From NCBI GenBank assembly GCA_964508895.1, contig CAZDWF010000066.1:1-20170 (forward strand): a DNA stretch of 20,170 bases, in the 5' to 3' direction. Position 1 is the first letter of the stretch; each line of letters begins with the position of its first letter. This DNA is from M55B132 sp964508895. Lineage in GTDB: Bacteria; Bacteroidota; Bacteroidia; Bacteroidales; B18-G4. Both the position numbers and the translations under genes were made by a program. Positions 13,892-20,170 of this stretch are shown piece by piece. Under the pieces are notes generated by a model, which saw only the letters and a program-made list of their open reading frames with translations, did not search any database and was not told where the DNA came from.

Positions 13892-15031
13892 TTAGAAAAT
13901 TACTTGTACCTGTACTTCAACCTTGTTTAGATAATAATCATCTGCTGGAATGCTATTTTGTTGGTAATCACTTACTACGTAATTAATTTGCACCCTTGTC
14001 CAATCATTAAAGAAATAATTAAGTCCAAAAGTTCCTGAGATGATATTATCATCTTTTCCTGCACTTTCAGTATTTGGATCATAACATTCGTATTTCACAA
14101 TTGGTTGCAGTCTCCATCCAGTCATATACATAGCCTGAACAAGATAACCTGCTTTTTTTGCATCTCCGGGAGCAAGACCGCTATCATCGCCACCGCATCC
14201 ACCACCACCAGTACTTGTTGAGTGGAAATTAAGATCTTCACCATATATATATTCACCCTGGAAAAGGAAATTTCCAAAACCAAGTTCTATGTCACCTCCG
14301 TAACGAACTAAAGTTTGACCGTAAGGTTTTGTCTTATCAACGTAATGCTTTCCAGTACGATAACTACCACCTAATTTGATGAATTTCCAAGGAGAAAGAA
14401 TTATTCTTCCTGTTAAGTCTTTTGCATTATTATCATCCCATTTGTTGATTCCTGTACCATTGGTAATCGCAAGTTTATAAGAGATGATATTTTTATTTGT
14501 TAATCCAAAGATTTCAAGTGAATCGGTTCCACCTGTTAGCATGATCCCCATATCTCTGAAGGGTGAGGCAAGCATTCTTACCGCTAATGAGCGATCAATG
14601 GTATGCAATGATTGGCATGGTGTAGTAAGCTCCAGTCCGAAAGGGACTTTAAACTGGCCAATGGAAATGTTTAACCATGGACCTAACCTTTTGTAAGTAA
14701 TAAAGGCATCCAGTAAATATGGCCCATTACCAACTCCACCGTTCGGTCCGAATAAGAAAGGGCTGAATTCTGCCATTACATAATAACTGAAATCGTAAGG
14801 AATTTGTCCTGTTACCCCTAATCTTGCTCTTTTGAAGATAAAACTACTGTATTCATCACCAAGTGTTACCTGGTCTTTATCATATCCATTGAAATAATAA
14901 TTGAATTGAGGTTGGATATATCCAATTATAGATACACCATCATCTGATTTGGGTTCCATGCATCCTTGTCCTTGCACAATTGAAGGTAAGATAAAGACAA
15001 GTATAATTATCAATGTAAGTAATTTTTTCAT
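13892..15031 (-). CDS. OprO/OprP-like outer-membrane porin
   Basis: 379 residues. Signal peptide MKKLLTLIIILVFILPSIVQG, then alternating amphipathic strands ending in a C-terminal Phe (VEVQVQVIF), the beta-barrel assembly signal. Segments such as FKRARLGVTGQIPYDFSYYV (66-85), SIGQFKVPFGLE and SPFRDMGIML are typical of the phosphate-selective porin O/P family. Cysteines are unusual for a porin: Cys24 near the mature end, Cys139, and Cys279 inside a predicted extracellular Gly-rich loop (TGGGGCGGDDSG). Its neighbours are sulfurtransferases, suggesting passage of thiosulfate or tetrathionate-like anions (inference). Only about 20 bases separate the start from an upstream terminator, so read-through or a promoter overlapping that element is needed. 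Confidence 0.87.
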   Translation of the reverse strand: MKKLLTLIIILVFILPSIVQGQGCMEPKSDDGVSIIGYIQPQFNYYFNGYDKDQVTLGDEYSSFIFKRARLGVTGQIPYDFSYYVMAEFSPFLFGPNGGVGNGPYLLDAFITYKRLGPWLNISIGQFKVPFGLELTTPCQSLHTIDRSLAVRMLASPFRDMGIMLTGGTDSLEIFGLTNKNIISYKLAITNGTGINKWDDNNAKDLTGRIILSPWKFIKLGGSYRTGKHYVDKTKPYGQTLVRYGGDIELGFGNFLFQGEYIYGEDLNFHSTSTGGGGCGGDDSGLAPGDAKKAGYLVQAMYMTGWRLQPIVKYECYDPNTESAGKDDNIISGTFGLNYFFNDWTRVQINYVVSDYQQNSIPADDYYLNKVEVQVQVIF

Positions 15032-15052
15032 AATCTTGATTTATTTGTTAAT

Positions 15053-15082
15053 AAAAAAAAGCAGGGGGAATTTCCCCCTGCT
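15053..15082 (-). terminator. Rho-independent terminator between the rhodanese lipoprotein and porin genes
   Basis: The minus-strand transcript forms AGCAGGGGGA - AAU - UCCCCCUGCU, a perfect 10-bp stem followed by eight U residues. It lies 21 bases after the lipoprotein stop and 21 bases before the porin start. It should make the first gene more abundant than the porin and sulfurtransferase if they share a promoter. Confidence 0.93.
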
Positions 15083-15103
15083 GAATTTTACATTAGTTAG
15101 TTG

Positions 15104-16075
15104 TTATGGTACAACAGGATAGTCTGTTGTAGGAACAGTATATTTGTGTGATTCCAGAATGTCATAGATCATTCCATTAGAACCGAATAGTAAGCTCTTT
15201 GCATCATATCCAAGAATCTGAAGATAAGCTGTTACCATTGATGAAGTTTGTCCTGTCCAGCAATAAGTAACAATATCTTTACTTGGATCCAGGTTTAAGT
15301 ATTCTCCACCTTCTAATGATAAAGGCTTAATACGGTATGCTCCTGATATGTTTCCATAATGTTCGAGATCTGTAAGAGCCCAATAGTTATTAACAAAATA
15401 GGCTGTTGGTGTAGCAAGTACATCAGCGTTAGTAATTTTCCAGGTTCCACTTTCTAACATGGTCTGAACTCTTTCTTCCAGAATGAGAGCGCCATCAGTT
15501 AAAGTTGAAACAAATGTAGGATCAGAGAAAGTTTGTGAAGCTGTAACAGCGCCTGGAGCTGGAATCCAGCTTGGATTTCCTTGTGCTGTACTGTCAATGT
15601 TACTTACCCATTTTGCTGAGAAATTTGAATTCCATCCTGCCATACCCCATTTAAGAACTTTGGCATCAGCGAAGCCACTTAAACGTAGTGCCATAACAGC
15701 CTGGCCAGCAGTTTGACCTGTGTAACATACTAATAGAATTGGTTTAGTTGCGTTTGCAGCCTGTGTAACCACATCTTTTAATGCCACATTAACAGCGTCT
15801 GCTATATGACCTGCATCAAAATCAGCTACTGAACGAATGTCCATGATATAATAAGAATCAGAACCTTTTGCATTGACTCCGGAAGCAGCTATGATCCAGT
15901 CTGCCAATACATCGTCTAAATCGAGATTATTACTAATGAGATAGGCTTTTAGAATCTCAAATGATGGTGTTGCTGGTGGTGTAGGACCACTATCATCATC
16001 ATCTTTTTTACAGCTTACAAGTACAACGCTGCTCACCATAAAAACTAAAAATAAAAGTTTTGCAATTTTTTTCAT
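15104..16075 (-). CDS. Double-rhodanese lipoprotein with two active-site cysteines
   Basis: 323 residues from the preferred start at 16075. The longer frame from 16120 adds 15 residues, but Met at 16075 begins a proper lipoprotein signal (MKKIAKLLFLVFMVSSVVLVSC, lipidated Cys22) followed by KKDDDD, as in Bacteroidota lipoproteins. Two rhodanese modules follow: IMDIRSVADFDAGHI (77-91) with loop VCYTGQT, Cys117, and a second with loop TYCWTGQT, Cys272. Both keep Cys in a CxTGQT loop, unlike the Cys-less proteins at 414-1667. It is tethered to an envelope membrane and probably binds or transfers sulfane sulfur. It is first in the cluster, and a terminator follows. The family is clear; the substrate is not. 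Confidence 0.9.
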   Translation of the reverse strand: MKKIAKLLFLVFMVSSVVLVSCKKDDDDSGPTPPATPSFEILKAYLISNNLDLDDVLADWIIAASGVNAKGSDSYYIMDIRSVADFDAGHIADAVNVALKDVVTQAANATKPILLVCYTGQTAGQAVMALRLSGFADAKVLKWGMAGWNSNFSAKWVSNIDSTAQGNPSWIPAPGAVTASQTFSDPTFVSTLTDGALILEERVQTMLESGTWKITNADVLATPTAYFVNNYWALTDLEHYGNISGAYRIKPLSLEGGEYLNLDPSKDIVTYCWTGQTSSMVTAYLQILGYDAKSLLFGSNGMIYDILESHKYTVPTTDYPVVP

Positions 16076-16124
16076 TTGTGTAAATTTTTGATTACTAATT
16101 AGAGTTGTTATTTCTTTCACAGAA

Positions 16125-16132
16125 CAAATGTA
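16125..16132 (-). promoter_or_regulatory. Candidate -7 box for the rhodanese lipoprotein
   Basis: The minus strand reads TACATTTG, fitting TAnnTTTG, 50 bases before the preferred start at 16075. A start site near 16118 would lie downstream of the ATG at 16120, which supports the shorter protein. No clear -33 element. Confidence 0.4.
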
Positions 16133-16210
16133 TTTTGTAATTTAACACCTATATTGATTCAGATAATATCTTATGATAGGAAAAACAAGGTAACAAAGTT
16201 CTAAAAAAAC

Positions 16211-16222
16211 TGATCTATATCA
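16211..16222. promoter_or_regulatory. FNR-like dyad TGAT-CTAT-ATCA in the divergent promoter region
   Basis: TGAT-N4-ATCA is the symmetric core of FNR/DNR-type operators; here both half-sites are intact. It lies 73 bases before the regulator at 16296 and 135 bases before the lipoprotein start at 16075. A TAnnTTTG box follows at 16233-16240, so a regulator bound here would cover about -25 to -36 of the regulator gene. Either regulator in the window could be the ligand. Confidence 0.6.
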
Positions 16223-16232
16223 TAAAAAATAC

Positions 16233-16240
16233 TAATTTTG
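16233..16240 (+). promoter_or_regulatory. Candidate -7 box for the second CRP/FNR regulator
   Basis: TAATTTTG fits TAnnTTTG and lies ten bases after the FNR-like dyad, giving a leader of about 50 bases. There is no -33 TTTG; the dyad occupies that position. Confidence 0.4.
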
Positions 16241-16295
16241 TGCTGAAAATCACATTTTTATGTTAACTGGATTACTTTCTTTGTAAATTACTGAT

Positions 16296-16988
16296 ATGCC
16301 TAATAATTACTTAAATACATGTGTTCTGAGCTTCCAGCAGAGCCAACATTATGAGGTTCTTACAGATGATGAAAAGGAGATTCTCGATAAGAACACACTC
16401 TTCATAGAATATAAAAAGGGTGAAACGATCTGTAAACAAGGTACTTTTGCTTCTCACATAATCTTTATTGAGCAGGGTTTAGTAAAAGTATATATAGAAG
16501 GAAACCCTAAAAATCTCATTCTTACGATAACTCCTGATAACCATTTTGTTGGGTTGCAGACTTTGTTTGATGGAAATAATACATTCCTTTATTCTGTGAG
16601 CACTTATGTAGATACCAGTGTTAAACTAATTGACATTCAGACTTTCAAGCAGATAATGAACAGTAATGCCAGGTTCTCAAGTAGAATTGTAAATGTATTA
16701 AACGAAAGTTCTGCACAATCTTATGGCCGGTTTTTCTGTTTAACAAGAAAACAATCACACGGGAGAATGGCTGATATATTATTGTGCCTGGCTCAACGAA
16801 TATTTAATGCCAACAGTTTTGAACTGCCTCTTTCCCGACAGGATCTGGGAGAGCTTACTGGAATGTCTACTGAGAATGTAATCAGGATCATCAAAGATTT
16901 TAAAGACGAGAAACTGATTAAGGTTACCTGTAAGACTATCGACATTCTCGATGAAGACAAGCTTAGAAAAATTAGTGAGTTTGGTTGA
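16296..16988 (+). CDS. CRP/FNR-family regulator lacking the iron-sulfur ligands
   Basis: 230 residues, exactly the length of the FNR-type protein at 6808-7500 and alignable without gaps. They share the KGETICKQG-FASHI block (41-55) and the winged-helix end. The C-x2-C-x5-C group is missing (only Cys9 is near) and position 110, the fourth ligand in the paralogue, is Lys. The recognition helix MSTENVIRIIKDF keeps Glu193 and Arg197 but has Ile196 for Ser, so its site preference may differ slightly. It probably senses something other than oxygen via a [4Fe-4S] cluster. It is divergent from the rhodanese lipoprotein, with an FNR-like dyad between, and only 18 bases upstream of pssA. Regulating the porin/rhodanese genes is the simplest role. 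Confidence 0.9.
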   Translation: MPNNYLNTCVLSFQQSQHYEVLTDDEKEILDKNTLFIEYKKGETICKQGTFASHIIFIEQGLVKVYIEGNPKNLILTITPDNHFVGLQTLFDGNNTFLYSVSTYVDTSVKLIDIQTFKQIMNSNARFSSRIVNVLNESSAQSYGRFFCLTRKQSHGRMADILLCLAQRIFNANSFELPLSRQDLGELTGMSTENVIRIIKDFKDEKLIKVTCKTIDILDEDKLRKISEFG

Positions 16989-17006
16989 TTTTTGTAAATT
17001 TGGAGT

Positions 17007-17720
17007 ATGATCAAAAAACATATTCCTAATATAATTACCTCAATAAATCTGGCATCCGGAGCATTGGCTTCAATCATTGCATTTTATAACCTTAAGTATG
17101 CTTGCTACTTGATTTTCATTAGCCTGGTTATGGATTTTTTTGATGGAGCTCTTGCCAGATTATTGAAATCAGAATCAGGTTTTGGTAAACAACTTGATTC
17201 TCTTGCCGATCTTATTTCATTTGGTTTTGCTCCTTCTGTTATAATGTATCTGCTAATCCTGAAATCTGAATTCCTGCCTGTCATTGCCTTTAATGAGATT
17301 TATATTGCTCCCTTGTTAGTGATATTATTGCCTCTGTTTGCTGCTCTTCGCCTTGCTAAATTCAATTTGCAGGAAGACCAATCAGGATTTAAGGGATTAC
17401 CTACTCCTGTAGCAGCATTGTTTATTATTTCCTTAGCATTGATTGAAAGTTCTTCAGTTGAATTTTTATCCTGGATACCATTGCTGATTAATAACTTTTA
17501 CTTCCTCTCAGGGGTGATTATTGTTATTTCTTTCCTGATGATCAGTAATATTGGAATGATGAAACTGAAACTAAATGTTAAGCAGGTCAAGTCTTCCTGG
17601 ATAGAATTTTTGTTGGTATTTATATTCCTGGTATTTGTATTTTTATTCGAATATATTGCAATACCCTTCATCATCATTTTATATATATTGTCTTCTCTGA
17701 TAGTTCCAACCACAAAATAA
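17007..17720 (+). CDS. pssA: CDP-diacylglycerol-serine O-phosphatidyltransferase (phosphatidylserine synthase)
   Basis: 237 residues with about seven or eight membrane helices. The CDP-alcohol phosphatidyltransferase motif is complete: D46-G47-x2-A50-R51-x8-G60-x3-D64-x3-D68 (DFFDGALARLLKS, then GFGKQLDSLADL). The N-terminal IPNIITSINLASGALA is typical of PssA. It transfers the phosphatidyl group of CDP-diacylglycerol to serine, the first step to phosphatidylethanolamine, in the inner membrane. The start lies 18 bases after the regulator and the next gene begins 9 bases later, so the three may be co-transcribed. This housekeeping lipid gene probably marks the edge of the sulfur cluster. Confidence 0.92.
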   Translation: MIKKHIPNIITSINLASGALASIIAFYNLKYACYLIFISLVMDFFDGALARLLKSESGFGKQLDSLADLISFGFAPSVIMYLLILKSEFLPVIAFNEIYIAPLLVILLPLFAALRLAKFNLQEDQSGFKGLPTPVAALFIISLALIESSSVEFLSWIPLLINNFYFLSGVIIVISFLMISNIGMMKLKLNVKQVKSSWIEFLLVFIFLVFVFLFEYIAIPFIIILYILSSLIVPTTK

Positions 17721-17729
17721 TACACATTC

Positions 17730-20170
17730 ATGTTGAGAAAAGCATTGTATATCCTCGTTCTAACAGGATTTTCTTTGTCCTGTAATCTAAATAAACCTAT
17801 AGAGACAATTGAGGCTGGAGAAATTCAATTATTGCTTGATAATAAGGGTTTTATCTATAGTATCCTCGATAAAAACAAAAATGATCTATTGTTAGAAGAT
17901 AAAACTCCACTCTTATCAGTGAGAATAAATGGAGAAATAACATATCCTGATCATTTACAATCAGCAAAAGTTCCAAATACCCTGAAGCTTAAATACGATA
18001 GTATAGAAGTCTTAATTTCATATTCTGTTCATGAAGATTATGTTAGATTTTCACTTGATTCAGTGTCGCATTTTGATATCATTGAACTTGCAATATGGGG
18101 GCCATATCCATTAACAGTGAGAAAAAATATTGGAGAAACCATTGGTGTTGTGAGTAACGATGAGATTGCTATCGGTATACAAAGTCTGAATCCTAAAACA
18201 CTCGGAGGTTATCCATGGAATGAAAATGATTGTATGCCACAGATTGATATTTTCGATGGTAATGACTTCTCAGACCTAAGTGAAAAAGGAAAACGCTATG
18301 TATTATACAGGGTTGAAGCAGCCAAACCTGTTGAAGGAGGAAGTTCGCTTCAGTGTTATTGCAGGAATAGAAATAAAGAGAGATTTATTGAGAACTGGGG
18401 ACAAAAAAACTATATCTCTCCTGTTTTTGAAGATGGTGGAATAATAGGGAGCAGTATTGCTTTCTTTGCTTGTAACCCAAACCGGATCTTAGAAGTTATA
18501 GGAAGGATCGAAATTGAAGAAGATTTGCCTCATCCTATGATTGATAACGAATGGGGTAAGTTAAGTCCACTGGCTAATTCAGCATATTTAATCCTGGATT
18601 TCGGTGAAGATAATATTGATAAGGCAATAGACATAACACAAAAGGCCGGATTGAAATATTTATATCATTCAGGCCCTTTTAGTAGTTGGGGGCATTTTGA
18701 GCTTAAAGAGGATCAATTCCCGAATGGATATGCAGGATTGAGATCCTGTGTTGATAAAGCTGAAAAGAATGGGATTCATATTGGAGTTCATACTTTATCC
18801 AATTTTATTACTACCAATGATCCCTATGTTACTCCTATACCGGATACCAGGCTGGGAAAGGTCGGAAGTAGTTTTCTGAATTCTGATATAGTTAAAGATC
18901 AGACAGAAATACAAATTAAAAACCCTGATTTTTTCAATGACTTTAATAAAAACAATCTGAAAACTGTTATTATTGGAGAGGAGCTTATCAGGTATGGAAG
19001 TGTTTCTGATTCTTTTCCTTATGTTTTGCAGGATTGTCAGCGTGGAGCTTTTAACACTATAAGGTCTACACATAAGGCAGGACAAAAAATTTCAAAGCTA
19101 TCAGATCATGCTTATAAGGTTTTTCTTACTGATCCTGAATTAGGAATGGAAGTAGCCCAAAACATTGCAGATCTGTTTAATCAAACAGGATTACGCCAAA
19201 TCTCATTTGATGGCATAGAAGGTAACAGATCAACAGGAATGGGAAATTATGGAGAGATATTGTTTGCTTCAGAATGGTATAATAATCTTGATGATGATAT
19301 TAAGAGACATCTTATAGCTGATGCCAGCCGGACTTCTCATTATTTCTGGCATATTTATACCAGAATGAATTGGGGAGAGCCCTGGTATGCTGGTTTCAGG
19401 GAAAGCCAGACAGAGTATCGCCTTAAGAATCAACCTTATTTTAAAAGGAATTTAATGCCTGCAATGCTTGGTTGGTTTCAGATGAAAGCTGAGACAAGCC
19501 TTGAAGATATTGAATGGCTACTGGCAAGATCAGCAGGATTTGATGCAGGATTTGCTTTTGTAACATATTATAAAGCCATACAGGATAATGGTCTTTCAGA
19601 TGAGATTTTTAAACAAATAGGATTGTGGGAAGATGCAAGGATCAATGATAGGTTTTCTGAGGAACAAAAGCTGCTGATGCAGGATATATCCAATGAGTTC
19701 AGTTTAGTTGAGTTAGAAGGAAAAGAATATCTTATACCATATAGTGTATTCAGGAATGAATTAAGTGATCAGGATAAACAACCCGGAGAACCTGCTTACA
19801 TCCCTTTGGATATTAGTAATCCCGGAGAAGAGCAGTATATGAATTTCATTCTGACTGCTGTTAATGGAAGTATCTCCAATATCATTTTAGAAATTGATAA
19901 TTATAAAATAATTGAGTTTCCATTCATTTTAAGAGATTCTCAAACTGCAAAATTTTTCGGAGAGGATGAAGTCATTATATATGATAAGAACTGGCAAGTC
20001 CTTGAAAATTATTTTATTGATAAAGAATTGCTTAAAATCAGACAGGGTGAACACTCATTAAAGATCGACTGCAATTTGACAGGAAATGAAGATTCCAGGC
20101 TTAAAACAGAAATCCTCCTTTTAATGAGAAATGTGCTTGTAAGTATGGACGCTTCTCACGTATTGAATTC
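17730..20170 (+). CDS. Large exported protein, possible TIM-barrel glycoside hydrolase (3' end missing)
   Basis: The frame is open from the ATG at 17730 to the window end, 813 codons without a stop. The N-terminus is a short signal ending FSLSCNLNK, a loose lipoprotein signal with Cys18. An N-terminal beta-rich part (about 20-270) resembles a supersandwich domain. A central part looks like a (beta/alpha)8 barrel: LILDFGEDNIDKAI, LKYLYHSGPF, FPNGYAGLRSCVDKAEKNGI then GVHT with His354, and ISFDGIEG with Asp494 and Glu497, both candidate catalytic acids. C-terminal beta-rich segments follow. This layout recalls retaining glycoside hydrolases with an N-terminal sandwich, but I do not recognise a family, so function is open. 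It lies 9 bases after pssA. Confidence 0.8.
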   Translation, partial: MLRKALYILVLTGFSLSCNLNKPIETIEAGEIQLLLDNKGFIYSILDKNKNDLLLEDKTPLLSVRINGEITYPDHLQSAKVPNTLKLKYDSIEVLISYSVHEDYVRFSLDSVSHFDIIELAIWGPYPLTVRKNIGETIGVVSNDEIAIGIQSLNPKTLGGYPWNENDCMPQIDIFDGNDFSDLSEKGKRYVLYRVEAAKPVEGGSSLQCYCRNRNKERFIENWGQKNYISPVFEDGGIIGSSIAFFACNPNRILEVIGRIEIEEDLPHPMIDNEWGKLSPLANSAYLILDFGEDNIDKAIDITQKAGLKYLYHSGPFSSWGHFELKEDQFPNGYAGLRSCVDKAEKNGIHIGVHTLSNFITTNDPYVTPIPDTRLGKVGSSFLNSDIVKDQTEIQIKNPDFFNDFNKNNLKTVIIGEELIRYGSVSDSFPYVLQDCQRGAFNTIRSTHKAGQKISKLSDHAYKVFLTDPELGMEVAQNIADLFNQTGLRQISFDGIEGNRSTGMGNYGEILFASEWYNNLDDDIKRHLIADASRTSHYFWHIYTRMNWGEPWYAGFRESQTEYRLKNQPYFKRNLMPAMLGWFQMKAETSLEDIEWLLARSAGFDAGFAFVTYYKAIQDNGLSDEIFKQIGLWEDARINDRFSEEQKLLMQDISNEFSLVELEGKEYLIPYSVFRNELSDQDKQPGEPAYIPLDISNPGEEQYMNFILTAVNGSISNIILEIDNYKIIEFPFILRDSQTAKFFGEDEVIIYDKNWQVLENYFIDKELLKIRQGEHSLKIDCNLTGNEDSRLKTEILLLMRNVLVSMDASHVLN

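Noticed and set aside
16076..16120. Upstream 15-codon extension of the rhodanese lipoprotein from an ATG at 16120
   Set aside because: It puts a polar segment before a standard lipoprotein signal that begins at 16075, and a candidate -7 box at 16125-16132 would start the transcript after that ATG.
18795..19085. Minus-strand 96-residue frame opposite the large gene at the window end
   Set aside because: It is antisense to a continuous 813-codon frame and shows no recognisable domain.

Overview
The window is AT-rich bacterial DNA, most likely from an anaerobic or facultative member of the Bacteroidota. Three things point there: several TAnnTTTG-type -7 boxes, few Shine-Dalgarno sequences, and a lipoprotein whose mature end is a Cys-Lys-Lys-Asp run. 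It reads as a sulfur-respiration locus. Coding density is high and no gene-free stretch exceeds about 185 bases.

Region 1 (1-6626). The 3' end of tatC (+) converges on a seven-gene minus-strand cluster. In transcription order this is a Tat-exported molybdopterin oxidoreductase of the polysulfide/thiosulfate reductase type (A), its four-cluster ferredoxin (B), its NrfD/PsrC membrane subunit (C), two half-length YeeE/YedE sulfur transporters, and two membrane-anchored rhodanese-like proteins. Both rhodanese-like proteins lack the catalytic cysteine and end in the same Lys-rich AAEGGC tail.

Region 2 (6808-10789, +). An FNR-type regulator with all four iron-sulfur cysteines overlaps a Rieske protein gene. 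Next, after a heptamer tandem repeat, is an 898-residue fusion of a b6-like cytochrome b to a 12-heme cytochrome c. Rieske plus fusion looks like a non-canonical quinol-cytochrome c oxidoreductase.

Region 3 (10770-12840, -). mobA, a TSUP-family (TauE/SafE) transporter and mobB support the molybdenum cofactor of the reductase and probably sulfur-anion or related transport. The 172-base leader of the TSUP gene has two stem-loops and conserved-looking joining segments that resemble a molybdenum-cofactor riboswitch.

Region 4 (13022-16120, -). A double-rhodanese lipoprotein, an internal terminator, an OprO/OprP-like porin, a periplasmic tandem-rhodanese sulfurtransferase and a second terminator. 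This looks like an envelope module for taking up sulfur compounds and transferring sulfane sulfur.

Region 5 (16296-20170, +). A second CRP/FNR regulator, the same length as the first but without the cluster cysteines, then phosphatidylserine synthase, then a large envelope protein gene running off the window (possibly a TIM-barrel glycoside hydrolase). A good FNR-like dyad lies between regions 4 and 5.

A working model, inferred from context: the porin and YeeE/YedE proteins bring in thiosulfate or related sulfur; periplasmic rhodaneses handle sulfane sulfur; the Psr/Phs complex reduces it with quinol electrons; the Rieske/cytochrome b/multiheme complex provides a second quinol-linked path; Tat exports the cofactor-bearing subunits; and the paired CRP/FNR proteins gate expression.
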